The notes: a model not told the origin generated them from the letters alone. 37,699 nt of DNA from Thermoanaerobaculaceae bacterium (GCA_025456225.1 JALOLB010000039.1:1-37699), one strand, 5' to 3'; counted from the first letter of the stretch, positions 25,231 to 34,091 are shown. Numbers and translations: made by a program.

Positions 25231-26223
25231 CTATCTTCGGTCCCTTGCCACTGGCACGCTCGGCTGCAGGTTCGCCTGCACCATCTGAACACGCGCTGCG
25301 AACTCCGGATCGTCTCGTCGCCTGCCGACTGCCGCTCCGTACAGCCGGCTCGCCGAGCCGGCGTTCCTCCCCAGGCTCTCGCCGAGGTCCTTCACCTTCA
25401 GGTTGCAGACCTCGACGCCGAGCAGCATCACCAGCTCCCGCGCTCGCGTCAGCGCCGCGGTCTGGCCCCGGCCGGCCAGCGCCGCCGGGCTCACCCCGAC
25501 CTCCGCGGCGACCCGCGACACCAACTCGCCGGTCCCCAGCCGCACTGGCGCGGGGAGCTGCGCCAATCCCAGCCAGTCGAGGCGGGGTCGGGCCGGGTCG
25601 GGCTGCAGCACCTGATCCGCCGCCCCGGCCCGACGCCACCACGGCAGCTCGCCGGGCATGTCCCCCATCCACCCTTCGTCACGCCCACGACCGAGGATGG
25701 TCCGGTACGCGGCCCGCGCAGCCCGCAGGGTCGATCCGAACACCAGCAGCGCCTCGCTCACGTCCACCAGGCCCGTCCGCGCGCGCCCGAGGAGCTGCCG
25801 GTACCCACTCCACCGCCAGGCTGCGGGGTCAGCCATCATGCCGCTCGCCACCGGGTTGAGGTGCACGTAGGCAATCGCCTGCATGAGGTAGGGCGCATCC
25901 TCGATCGACCGCGCCTTGTACCGCCCTTGCCACAGCGGTCCCAGCACGCCCTGCCGGCGGTTGAAGGCCTTGGCGAAGCGCCCCTGCAGCAACCGCATGC
26001 TGCGCCACAGGGGGAGGACGCCGGACCGCAGCACGAGGTGGTAGTGGTTGGGCATCAGGCACCAGGCGAGGATGGTCAGCCCGTGCTCGGCCTTCACGGC
26101 CGCCAGGGTCTCGACAAACCGCGCGGCCACGGTGTCATCGGCGAACGGCCGCTCGCCGCGCGCGGCGCGGCAGTAGACGTGGTACGCGGCTCCCGGCACA
26201 AACACTCTCGCCTGGCGCGGCAT
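25231..26223 (-). CDS. REP-associated tyrosine transposase (RAYT, Y1/HUH family)
   Basis: This 330-residue single-strand DNA transposase starts with 'MPRQARVFVPGAAYHVYCRA', typical for RAYTs. It has the HUH metal motif in 'MPNHYHLVL' (H60, H62) and the catalytic-tyrosine helix 'LMQAIAYVHLNPVASG' (probable Y119), with 'GPLWQGRYKARSI' between them. The C-terminal 100 residues end in 'LTRARELVMLLGVEVCNLKV' and 'KDLGESLGRNAGSASRLYGA', which look like the DnaA-C-type helix-turn-helix often fused to RAYTs; this would bind the repeat DNA. GAGGAGGG precedes the ATG at 26223. It is complete, with no frameshift. It is flanked by the GAGTGTGATACC-type repeats described separately. Confidence 0.93.
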   Translation of the reverse strand: MPRQARVFVPGAAYHVYCRAARGERPFADDTVAARFVETLAAVKAEHGLTILAWCLMPNHYHLVLRSGVLPLWRSMRLLQGRFAKAFNRRQGVLGPLWQGRYKARSIEDAPYLMQAIAYVHLNPVASGMMADPAAWRWSGYRQLLGRARTGLVDVSEALLVFGSTLRAARAAYRTILGRGRDEGWMGDMPGELPWWRRAGAADQVLQPDPARPRLDWLGLAQLPAPVRLGTGELVSRVAAEVGVSPAALAGRGQTAALTRARELVMLLGVEVCNLKVKDLGESLGRNAGSASRLYGAAVGRRRDDPEFAARVQMVQANLQPSVPVARDRR

Positions 26224-26274
26224 CGCGACCCTCCTCGTGTACGCCGGGTTACGAGTCTACCTCAGGAGTCGCAG

Positions 26275-26339
26275 GAGTGTGATACCAGGTACCGATCTGT
26301 GATACCAGGTACCGATCAGGTACCGATCAGGTACCGATC
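26275..26339 (+). repeat. Right RAYT-associated repeat array
   Basis: Two exact tandem 20-bp units, TGTGATACCAGGTACCGATC, at 26278-26297 and 26298-26317 are followed by two exact 11-bp units, AGGTACCGATC, at 26318-26328 and 26329-26339. The first unit with its preceding GAG is the inverted partner of the left repeat. It lies about 50 nt upstream of the transposase start. Confidence 0.9.
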
Positions 26340-26623
26340 TTGGGTCAGGCCATTCAACCCTCGGATGTTGCCTTCCGCTCCTGGTCGGGCGTCGGCACCT
26401 GCGTTTGGTGATTTCGGGGTCCGCAGGCGCGGCCTACGCACTCGCTATCTACGCTTCGTGGGCGGGGTCACCCCCGCGCCGCACGCAAGACTCGCTTCTG
26501 GCTGGTGGCCACCCTTCGCCGACGGGATTCTCACCCGCACGGTCCGTCAAGGAGGTTTCCAAGATCCCTGCTCGTTCTCCTCAGGTCATCTCTTCCCCCT
26601 CCTCCAGGCTTCGCCTGGCGCGC

Positions 26624-26645
26624 ACCAGGTACCGATCAGGTACCA
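26624..26645 (+). repeat. Third copy of the RAYT-associated repeat
   Basis: ACCAGGTACCGATCAGGTACC repeats the core of the right array, preceded by a CCAGGC-TTC-GCCTGG hairpin (26604-26618). The 26340-26623 stretch between the two arrays has no gene I can support. It contains several short GC-rich hairpins but no recognised RNA family. Confidence 0.8.
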
Positions 26646-26666
26646 ATCCTGGCACTCAATACCAAG

Positions 26667-27083
26667 TCAAATGAAGACCAGCATCAGAAGGCGGGCAAAG
26701 AAAGACGCAACAAAGGCCGCAACGGAGATCTGGAAGACAGCGGTCATTCGGCTTGACACCATGGCAGGCAGCTCGGTAAGGAGTCTGTCAATTCGAAACG
26801 TCCGACCTCGCACAAGTACCACAACCAACATGGCGACCGCCAAGCCAATACTGCAGACCGTCACGAAGCGCAGGACATAGTAGGCTTGGCCAAGCAGCTG
26901 ACTAACCTCCCTTACTGAGTTGCCATGAATCAAGATGTAGCGACCATCGCGAAAGGCGACACCGCGGCCGCCTGCCGCGCCGGACGCCAGATTCGTGGCC
27001 GCCAGCAGCGAGAGCGTAATACAGACAGTCGCAGCCCAAGCGACGATAACTCTGCATTCGACAGTTGGCCTCGTGGCGCACAT
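26667..27083 (-). CDS. Small three-helix membrane protein; candidate RHS immunity protein
   Basis: This 138-residue protein has three predicted membrane helices (about 11-33, 68-92, 112-136). A periplasmic loop between the first two has 'GVAFRDGRYILIHGNSVREV', and a short cytoplasmic basic loop has 'VRGRTFRIDR'. I do not recognise the family. The start is the ATG at 27083 with GGGAGG about 9 nt upstream. It lies 134 nt after the stop of the RHS gene on the same strand and, like the RHS tip, appears lower in GC than the surroundings. This is the usual place and style of an immunity gene for a polymorphic toxin. That role is inferred from position only; a neutral membrane protein is the alternative. 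Confidence 0.72.
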   Translation of the reverse strand: MCATRPTVECRVIVAWAATVCITLSLLAATNLASGAAGGRGVAFRDGRYILIHGNSVREVSQLLGQAYYVLRFVTVCSIGLAVAMLVVVLVRGRTFRIDRLLTELPAMVSSRMTAVFQISVAAFVASFFARLLMLVFI

Positions 27084-27217
27084 GACGAGACCTCCCTTCT
27101 CCAGCCTACACCCCAAACTGACAGGAGTCCCTGAATCCGCCAATGAAGGCCACTTACACGCCTTTGAGTGCGTCCGCTAGCGCCGCGGGCCGACCAACGC
27201 AAGTGACTTACTCTGCA

Positions 27218-30200
27218 TCACGGCTGCGGCTTGTCGTCCGAAGGTGGCCGAAGCGTGAGGTACTCTGTTTGGCTTTGCGTGACGGCTGGCAAGAGAGTGG
27301 TAGTCACTCCGACAAATACGACCTTCGCACCCTGTGGTGCGAGGGGGTTGCCCGCGATGCCTAGTTGAAACCCCCCAGCAGACCCGGCGACAGATGTGAA
27401 AGCCCCCTGATAGCTGCCACGGCCATTGTAGTCAAGTACCAAACCGATTGAGAAAGAGCCTGTGAGAGCTGCTCCCCCGATTGTCTTCGTGGGGCCGGCG
27501 AAGACGTAGGGGTCGTTGAGATTCACAACGGCAAAACCTGCTGTCCCCTCAAGCCCTGGGAACCGCTTTAGAGGGCTCCCACTCACAGAAGCCTCGAGGA
27601 CGACATCGACTTTCTCTGGGGCATGCTTTCCAACGACCCTCCCCGCATCGAAAGAGCCACCAGCAGACCGAAGGGGGTGTGCTCCGAGAGCAGCGTCCGC
27701 ACTAGCCTTCTCAGCAACGCCTCGCCCGAACCCTTGCACGAAGAGCGCCATCTGCAGGCAGGCATCAAAGAGCCCTGAGTCAACAGAACAGCGCCCGTCA
27801 GGATCTGTCCTGTCAATTGGGTTGTCGAGTGCATACGTATACCTATTCCACGACTGCGTCGACCCAGGCGTCGCCCCCGCCGGATCCACACTCAAGAACC
27901 GCCCAATCCCGAAGTTGTAGTACCTCGCGTGCATGTAGTCCAGGTCGTCCCCCCACCCCGCGCCGAGCGTTCGCTGCGTGTCCCGCTCGTGGCCGGTGAA
28001 CTTCATGCGCTCGGTGTCGTACTGCACCTTGCCCGCGCTGTCGGGCGCCTCCTGGCCGTAGGGGTAGTAGACGTGGCGCCCGGCATTGAACTTGCCGGAG
28101 TCGGTCATGTACTGCGCCGTCCCGAGATGGTCGAGGTGCATGTGCCGCACCCCGAGGTTGGGAGCCACGTCGGCGAGCAGCCGGCCGCCAGCGTAGACGT
28201 AGTCCTTCGACCACATCCAGACGTCGATGTTGCCGGAGTACCCGCGCACCGCGCGCGCCTCGCGGAGCACCTTCTGGTCGAGGCCACGCAGGGTGAAGGT
28301 GTAGTGCTGCGGCGGCTGGTTGGCGTGGAGCCGCTCGAGCGTGAGCACCCGCTCGTCGTTGGCGTCGTACACGTACTCCCGGTCGACGCCCGCCGTGGAG
28401 CGGTAGCGCTCCATCGACCCCGTCGGCGCCCAGTCGTAGGTGAAGTCCGTGGTGCCCCGCCTCCAGTTGAGGAGGTAGCCCGCCGCGTTGTACCAGACCC
28501 CTTCGCCGCCGAGGCCGTTCCACTCCGTGACCTCGATCGGCATTTCGGTGCCGTTCGTGGTGATGCTCGTGATGTTCCCGAACCCGTCGTACACGTACGA
28601 CTGGGTCTTGGTGCAGCCGCGCACGCAGGCGTCGAGCACCCGGCTCATCCGGTCGTACCGGTACTTGTCGGAGCCGATGTACTTGATGTTGCCCGCCCCG
28701 TCGTACTGGTAATACCCGGAGTCCCAGTTGGCTGTGCCGGGCGAAACGGGATCGAGCGCCGAGGAGGTGTAGAGCCGGTACGGGCGCGGCATGCCGTAGA
28801 CGATGGTCTGCGTCTCGCTCACGCCGCTGCCCCGGGTGATCTGGTTGATGGCCCCGTTCGGATGGTAGGCGATAGCGGTCGCGTACCCGTAGAGGTTCGC
28901 GCCGCTCGCCGAACGCTCGCCGACCGACGTCAGGATGCCCTTGGTGTAGGTGTACTTCACCTCGCGCCGCGGCAGCGCAGACAGGCCCTCCGGGTAGACC
29001 TGCCTCGCGAGGGAGCCGAGGAGGTTGGAGTCCCAGGTGAACGACTGGGTGAAGACCCACCCGGGCGTCTGGCCCGCCACGTCGACGGCGGTGCTCTTCT
29101 GGGTCACCCTGCCGCGCAGGTCGGCGTACGTGAAGGTGTCGACGACCTTGTAGTCGCTACCGTCCAGCAGGTAGTTGTGCGCCTTCGACTGCCAGAGCCG
29201 GCCCCGTCGGAGGTCGGCGCCGCTGTTGTCGGTGTAGTACGCGTACTCCTTGAGGAGTTGGTTCGTCTCACCGTCGCGCACGGTGGCGAGCCGCTCCTGT
29301 GAGTCGTAGGTGTACGTGAGGTGGAACTCGCCGAAGTAGCGCTCGGTGACGTGGCCACGGGCATCGTACCAGGCGCACATCCCATCGACCGGGCAGCCAG
29401 GATAGCCGGCGCTGACGGTCTCCGGGGTGGTCGACCTGACGAGGAAGCCTCGGCCGTCGTAGACGAACGATGACGTCTGATGCATGCCATTCGTCGGAGC
29501 GTTACTCGAGAGGGAGACCGTCCTGAGCTGCCCGCCCGGCGCATAACCGTAGATGGCCCTGGTCCAGAGGGTGGCGTCAATCTGCTCGAAGACCGTGCGG
29601 AGTCGCCCGAGATTGTCGAACGTCTCGGTCGTGGCGGCCGACACGTCCTGGTTGCCGCCACTCGACGACCTCGAGAAGATCGTCACCGTCCGTGTCTTGG
29701 AGCGGTCGCCCAGGTACGTGAAGGTCTCCACCTTCGAGTCGGGCTTCGTCACCGTGAGCGGCCGGTTGAACCGGTCGTAGGTGTAGGTCGTCCAGTTGGA
29801 GGGGGTGCCCCCCGCCGCCACGACCGCCGAGACGCGCCTGGTGCGTCCCAGGCTGTCATACTCGGTGACCTGCTGGTTCCACGACTCGCTTGCGGTGGGC
29901 CGTAGCTGCTCGGTCTTGGTGAGGCGTCCGAACCCGTCGTAGGAGTGCCGTGCATGCCCCACCGAGCCAGGAGTCCCGGTTGTCTGCCCAAACCCACGAA
30001 CGATCGCCTCGGCCTTTGGGCCGATCGTCCCACTCGCCTTCGTGTACACGTACTGGGTCCAGGCGCCGGCGTTTCGTGGCTTCTCCCACTCCAGTCGGCC
30101 CATGATGTCGTAGGTGAGGTCGGTCCCGATGCCGGCGGTGTCGTAGGTCGTGGTGACCACCCCGGCGGGATCGATGGTGAGGTTGAGCGACGGGTAGGTG

Positions 30201-32497
30201 GCGCCGCTGTATTGGCTCGTCGCCCGGGTGCCGTAGGCGTAGGAATGGGTGATGGTGTAGGCGGCGGCAGGCAAGGTGGCGTTGCACAGCGACTCCAGCC
30301 CGACGCCTCCCGAGTCGCCGCCGTGGTACGACTCTGTCACGGCATTCCCCCAGCCGTCGTCCGTGAAGACGGCGACCGTGTCGATCGCCTGTCGCACTGG
30401 GCTTACCTCGAGGCTGGCGAGGTTCCGAACCCGGGTCACGAACCCGGTCATCGGGTAGCCGCTCTGGAAACGGCTCACGCAGTACTCACTGCGGAGCTTC
30501 GGGCTGCCGAGACCGTCCTCTTCGGTCTCACACCTGGCGTCGAAGGTGCCCAGGATCCACGGCATGTTCACCGGCCACGGAACGTAGCTCCCAGGGTACT
30601 GGGGGTAGTCGGTCTCAACCCACCCGTTCTCCGGCTCGCTCGCGTACGGTGGCGGGTTGTAGCCCGTGAATGACACATGCTGCGTGTAGGGCACGAGGCT
30701 CCCGAGCGTCGTGCCCTTCCGGAAGTGTCCCAGGCCGTCGAAGTTGGAGTACGCGGTCTGCAGGTACGCATCCGCATCGTCGTGGTAGACCGTCTTCGTG
30801 AGGGTCATGTGACGGTTGAAGTGACGGTGCTCGAGCCACAGGTCGTCGCTCGGATCGTGGGTGTAGTCCACGAACACCGACCGCACCTTCGAACCGGTCG
30901 GCGGCCCGGGGACCTTTCGGTCGCTCGGGATTCCAGCAGCACCCGTGTAGTACTCCACCGACAGGAACGGTCCTGAGGTGTTTCGGGTGCTGTCTCCCGG
31001 GTTGCGGCGTGTGAACGGCAGCACGTAGTCCCACGACTCGGGCATGTCGCTCTCGTCGGAGATCATCCCCATGGCGTACGGAATCGCTCGGAAGTAGTGC
31101 ACGGTGTCGTTGCCGGCAGGATCGGTCACGTACGTCCGGCGTTCCTCGTACGCGAGGCCCTCGTCCGGTTCGATCATCATGGGGTCGGCCCACCCGTACC
31201 AGGCCCGGTAGGTCCACGTCTTGGTCGAGCTATCGAGCTCGGTCATGGTCCTCGTGGCGATCCCGGGCCAGTCCTCGCGGTGGAACTCCCGGGTGCAACC
31301 GTTGCTGCCGGGCACACAGCCTCCCGGCCCGAGGAAGTTCCGCATGAGTGACGTCCATTGCTGGTAGGTCCACGACAGAGTCCCGCCGGTCGGCAGTGTC
31401 ACCTTCTTGACGGCGCCGGTGGGAACCCACCACCCATTGGGACAAGAAGGGGGGCCATCCTTGCAGGTGTAGTAGCCATCAGTTGCGGAGGTCCCAAACA
31501 CGTACTTGGAAACCTGGTCCGGCAGCACGACCTCCTTGAGTAGGCGCGCAGGGATAGGGGCTTGATACGGTGGCACAGACCAGTTCTGGGCAGGGGGACG
31601 CTGGATGGGAATGGAATCGTAGTACCTGAACTGGTACTTTGCCACCTGGCCACCGGGGGCGACGAGGAGGACGTGATCGACCAGCCCTTCGCTCAAGCAC
31701 ACCTGCTGCCTGCGCGGGTACTCAACGCCACCCACCGCGGCGTTGTCGGTGATCGTCCAGGCGGGCATCATGTCGTCGTCGTCGCAAAGCTGGTTCTCGT
31801 ACTGGACACTGAAGCCGTTACCATTCGCGTCGACGATCGCAAGCAAGCGCCACTTGTAGTCCTCGTATAGCTCGAACAGGTGAGTTGTGCCGTCCGGGAA
31901 CTCCACTCTCGCGTGATCGTTGGTCGGAGGCTCGTTGTCGAGGTACCTGAACCGCAAATAGCTGCCATCACGGGTGTACTTCGCGCCGTCCTCCACCTCG
32001 AAGTCGTGCAACGTGTCGTGGAATACGTGCCGCCCACCGTCAGGTGAAACATAGGTGAAGCTGCCTATCACGGGATTCTGCGGGGTGGCGTCGCGCGAGT
32101 CGATGACGTCGCCGAGCGACAGCCGCCAGCCGAAGCCGACGTTGTTGGAAACGTCTGGGACGGCGCCAATGCATGTGCAGTAGTACTGGATGCCATCTTC
32201 ATCCTGGCAGGTGCAGGGCTCCGGCACTTCCACATAGTTCCACAGCTCCGCGTTGGTCGTCAGCTTGAGGCCGTACGAGAAGCCGCCGTTCAAGGAGAAC
32301 GAAGGTCCGATCGGGATCGTCAGTACCACATTGCCGGTGGCCAGGTCGATGGAGTCGATGTCTCCCATCTGGTAGACCTTGTCGGCAGAGAAGCCGCGCT
32401 CGCGGGTGTTGTCGTGTCCGCCGCTCTCCTGGGCTCCCACGGGCACGACGAGCAAGAGGGCGAGGACCGCTGCCATCAACATGGTTCTTCTAGTCAT
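27218..32497 (-). CDS. Giant secreted YD-repeat (RHS) protein with unrecognised C-terminal tip
   Basis: The 1759 residues begin with a Sec signal peptide (1-22, ending VGA). The N-terminal region is typical of RHS/SpvB-like shells ('DIDSIDLATGNVVLTIPIGP', 'VGFGWRLSLGDVIDSRDA'). Dozens of YD repeats follow (about 450-1480; for example 'YDSLGRTRRVSAVVAAGG', 'YTYDSQERLATVRDGETN'). The RHS core is about 1490-1570: 'DHLGTAQYMTDSG', 'MHARYYNFGIGRFLSVDPAG' and 'NRYTYALDNPIDRTDPDGR'. After the DPDGR hinge comes a tip of about 190 residues, Gly/Val-rich and probably beta-structured ('LTGSFSIGLVLDYNGRGSYQ'), with no nuclease, ADP-ribosyltransferase or other toxin motif I recognise. YD shells encapsulate and deliver C-terminal cargo. 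AGGGGG precedes the ATG. It starts 10 nt after the small secreted gene, in one operon. Confidence 0.93.
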   Translation of the reverse strand: MTRRTMLMAAVLALLLVVPVGAQESGGHDNTRERGFSADKVYQMGDIDSIDLATGNVVLTIPIGPSFSLNGGFSYGLKLTTNAELWNYVEVPEPCTCQDEDGIQYYCTCIGAVPDVSNNVGFGWRLSLGDVIDSRDATPQNPVIGSFTYVSPDGGRHVFHDTLHDFEVEDGAKYTRDGSYLRFRYLDNEPPTNDHARVEFPDGTTHLFELYEDYKWRLLAIVDANGNGFSVQYENQLCDDDDMMPAWTITDNAAVGGVEYPRRQQVCLSEGLVDHVLLVAPGGQVAKYQFRYYDSIPIQRPPAQNWSVPPYQAPIPARLLKEVVLPDQVSKYVFGTSATDGYYTCKDGPPSCPNGWWVPTGAVKKVTLPTGGTLSWTYQQWTSLMRNFLGPGGCVPGSNGCTREFHREDWPGIATRTMTELDSSTKTWTYRAWYGWADPMMIEPDEGLAYEERRTYVTDPAGNDTVHYFRAIPYAMGMISDESDMPESWDYVLPFTRRNPGDSTRNTSGPFLSVEYYTGAAGIPSDRKVPGPPTGSKVRSVFVDYTHDPSDDLWLEHRHFNRHMTLTKTVYHDDADAYLQTAYSNFDGLGHFRKGTTLGSLVPYTQHVSFTGYNPPPYASEPENGWVETDYPQYPGSYVPWPVNMPWILGTFDARCETEEDGLGSPKLRSEYCVSRFQSGYPMTGFVTRVRNLASLEVSPVRQAIDTVAVFTDDGWGNAVTESYHGGDSGGVGLESLCNATLPAAAYTITHSYAYGTRATSQYSGATYPSLNLTIDPAGVVTTTYDTAGIGTDLTYDIMGRLEWEKPRNAGAWTQYVYTKASGTIGPKAEAIVRGFGQTTGTPGSVGHARHSYDGFGRLTKTEQLRPTASESWNQQVTEYDSLGRTRRVSAVVAAGGTPSNWTTYTYDRFNRPLTVTKPDSKVETFTYLGDRSKTRTVTIFSRSSSGGNQDVSAATTETFDNLGRLRTVFEQIDATLWTRAIYGYAPGGQLRTVSLSSNAPTNGMHQTSSFVYDGRGFLVRSTTPETVSAGYPGCPVDGMCAWYDARGHVTERYFGEFHLTYTYDSQERLATVRDGETNQLLKEYAYYTDNSGADLRRGRLWQSKAHNYLLDGSDYKVVDTFTYADLRGRVTQKSTAVDVAGQTPGWVFTQSFTWDSNLLGSLARQVYPEGLSALPRREVKYTYTKGILTSVGERSASGANLYGYATAIAYHPNGAINQITRGSGVSETQTIVYGMPRPYRLYTSSALDPVSPGTANWDSGYYQYDGAGNIKYIGSDKYRYDRMSRVLDACVRGCTKTQSYVYDGFGNITSITTNGTEMPIEVTEWNGLGGEGVWYNAAGYLLNWRRGTTDFTYDWAPTGSMERYRSTAGVDREYVYDANDERVLTLERLHANQPPQHYTFTLRGLDQKVLREARAVRGYSGNIDVWMWSKDYVYAGGRLLADVAPNLGVRHMHLDHLGTAQYMTDSGKFNAGRHVYYPYGQEAPDSAGKVQYDTERMKFTGHERDTQRTLGAGWGDDLDYMHARYYNFGIGRFLSVDPAGATPGSTQSWNRYTYALDNPIDRTDPDGRCSVDSGLFDACLQMALFVQGFGRGVAEKASADAALGAHPLRSAGGSFDAGRVVGKHAPEKVDVVLEASVSGSPLKRFPGLEGTAGFAVVNLNDPYVFAGPTKTIGGAALTGSFSIGLVLDYNGRGSYQGAFTSVAGSAGGFQLGIAGNPLAPQGAKVVFVGVTTTLLPAVTQSQTEYLTLRPPSDDKPQP

Positions 32498-32507
32498 GAT
32501 TGGCCCC

Positions 32508-33155
32508 CTACCGCTTCTCGCCCAGGCGGGCGGCGAAGTACTTCAACGATTCCATGTCGATGCCGATGACGACATCGTCGACGGCGAGCGTGTCCGGTGC
32601 TGCCGGGCTGGTACCGGCGGGCGTCAGGCTCGACGTGCGGACCACGAGGCTTCCGGGCGTGTCGATTGCCATGTCACCTGCATCACCATCAGCGCATGTA
32701 CGCAGCCATACCCCACCACCAGGCCGCACCAGGAGCAGCGCTGTGTACGTTCCGGCACTCCGCACCTCCCGTGCCGGGGTGCTTGCCGCAAGAACCGTGG
32801 TGTCTGGGAACGGAACCGGGAGGTCGGGACCGTCCGGGTGGGGCTGGACCGCGAAAGCACCCGTCGTCAGATCCACAGCCGCGAACACCGAGTGCGGAGA
32901 AACCTCCTCCTCGAGCTTCCAGACAGCGATGCCGTCTCGGTCGTCGTCGGAGAGCAGGGCTTCCTGTCGGACCATCCGAATGTAGATCCTCGGGCGATCG
33001 TGGGCGACCATCATCAGGACCGCCTGGCCACCTGGAGTGATCCCCGTGACCGTGACCTGGTCCTTGTCGATCTGCACCCTGGGGGCCCCATCAGTTGGCG
33101 CAGCCTGGAGCGCCGTGGCGCTGAGTAACAGTGCGGCGAGAAGTCGCGGTGTCAT
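32508..33155 (-). CDS. Small secreted protein preceding the RHS gene
   Basis: This 215-residue protein has a signal peptide (1-18, ending LQA). A mature beta-rich domain has 'VQIDKDQVTVTGITPGGQAV', 'IRMVRQEALLSDDDRDGIAV' and 'AGTYTALLLVRPGGGVWLRT'. No family is recognised. GGGAG lies about 7 nt before the ATG at 33155. It is only 10 nt from the RHS start and 21 nt from the SLH gene stop, so all three share a transcript. It could be an export or anchoring partner of the RHS shell; this is inferred from position. Confidence 0.82.
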   Translation of the reverse strand: MTPRLLAALLLSATALQAAPTDGAPRVQIDKDQVTVTGITPGGQAVLMMVAHDRPRIYIRMVRQEALLSDDDRDGIAVWKLEEEVSPHSVFAAVDLTTGAFAVQPHPDGPDLPVPFPDTTVLAASTPAREVRSAGTYTALLLVRPGGGVWLRTCADGDAGDMAIDTPGSLVVRTSSLTPAGTSPAAPDTLAVDDVVIGIDMESLKYFAARLGEKR

Positions 33156-33176
33156 GTTCAGCTCCCTTCCTGATGC

Positions 33177-33974
33177 TCAGTTCGATGTGCAGGCCGAGCG
33201 CACCCTGGTCGGCGGCGGCGCGATGAAAGCGGCATCGAGGAAGACTGCCACTTCCCAGCGCGAAGCGTAGTTTTCCGGGCAATACTGGCGATTGGGAGCG
33301 GGAGCACAGCCGGAAGTGATGCCCTCGAGCCAGAGCTGCTCGATCCATGCGGCAGCCCAATGCGAGCAGTCCGGCACGTCGCAGAAGATCCTGGGTTCGG
33401 AGGGGTTGCACGCCGGAAGCGTCCACCCGGCAGCATGCTTCCCGCCGAGAATGAAGACCGCCATCTGCGCCCTCGTCATGGGTTCCTGCGGGCAGTAGTA
33501 GCGCTTCCCGCCGATCAGCGCACACCCGGAGGTCAACCCCTCCGCGTAGAACTGCTCGATCCAGCACGCCATCGGGTGCTCGACCGGTACGTCCGCGAAG
33601 ACCCCGGTGGCCGCAGGAAAGGTCGTGGGCGGCACGATCGGGGAGGCGTTGCGGTTCGAGCGGTGTCTGGCGTTCAGGACGAAGAAGGCGATCTCCTCCC
33701 TGGTGACCGGGCGATACGGGCAGAACTGCCCAGGGCCGCACCCGGTCATGATTCCGTTCCCGACCAGGTTGTTGATGATCGTCTGGACGCCCGACGACAG
33801 CCCACTGATGTCGGTGAAGGCCTCGACGGGCCGGGGCGCCCAGAGGGTGCGGCACCCGTAGTCGATGCCCGCGGTCTGGCCCGAGGCCGAGGCTGCGAGC
33901 GTGAGAATGAGAAGGCAACCAAGCGGCACGACACCAAGCGAGGTCAAGCATCGAGCAGCCACTCGAGTTTCCAT
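33177..33974 (-). CDS. Secreted protein with three SLH domains
   Basis: This 265-residue protein has a signal peptide (about 1-33) and three SLH-type repeats: about 52-102 ('NLVGNGIMTGCGPGQFCPYR', 'PVTREEIAFFVL'), 125-177 ('FYAEGLTSGCALIGGKRYYC', 'PMTRAQMAVFIL') and 198-248 ('LWLEGITSGCAPAPNRQYCP', 'SRWEVAVFL'). Each repeat has paired Cys residues, so disulfides are likely. SLH domains usually hold proteins to the cell wall or envelope glycans. Nothing else is in the protein, so it may be a pure anchor or adaptor. The ATG at 33974 has AAGGG about 9 nt upstream; an ATG at 33983 is possible but has no space for a binding site. It is the first gene of the RHS operon. Confidence 0.88.
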   Translation of the reverse strand: METRVAARCLTSLGVVPLGCLLILTLAASASGQTAGIDYGCRTLWAPRPVEAFTDISGLSSGVQTIINNLVGNGIMTGCGPGQFCPYRPVTREEIAFFVLNARHRSNRNASPIVPPTTFPAATGVFADVPVEHPMACWIEQFYAEGLTSGCALIGGKRYYCPQEPMTRAQMAVFILGGKHAAGWTLPACNPSEPRIFCDVPDCSHWAAAWIEQLWLEGITSGCAPAPNRQYCPENYASRWEVAVFLDAAFIAPPPTRVRSACTSN

Positions 33975-34062
33975 CAGGACCATCCCTTCGTGGGCGAGCA
34001 TCCGCCTCGGCGTGTCGTGACACGTCGCTGCAAATCTCTCGCCCCCCAGCAGTGATTCGCGG

Positions 34063-34091
34063 AAGATAGCCTGATTATTTCACGGCGTCAA
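34063..34091 (-). promoter_or_regulatory. Sigma70-type promoter of the SLH-RHS operon
   Basis: On the minus strand TTGACG (34091-34086) is followed by a 17-nt spacer and TATCTT (34068-34063). This is near-consensus -35 and ideal spacing, in an AT-rich stretch of otherwise GC-rich DNA. Transcription would start near 34056, giving a leader of about 80 nt before the SLH start codon. Confidence 0.65.

Larger units (their letters stand above)
25205..26339 (-). mobile_element. RAYT element: transposase gene bracketed by inverted repeats
   Basis: The unit consists of the Y1-type transposase gene with an inverted 19-bp repeat on each side. The right side carries a tandem array of the repeat. RAYT transposases are known to be domesticated single-copy enzymes that process REP-like palindromic repeats; here the repeats beside the gene are the obvious candidate substrate. 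A third repeat cluster at 26624-26645 may mark an outer boundary. Confidence 0.7.

Noticed and set aside
26278-26339. CRISPR or attachment-site array
   Set aside because: The tandem 20-bp and 11-bp units have no spacers, there is no integrase nearby, and they match the repeat on the other side of the RAYT gene.
26520-26600. Cobalamin-riboswitch-like stretch on the minus strand (CGGGTGAGAATCCCG)
   Set aside because: Only one short hairpin is similar; the conserved B12-box and the rest of the fold are missing, and no cobalamin gene follows.
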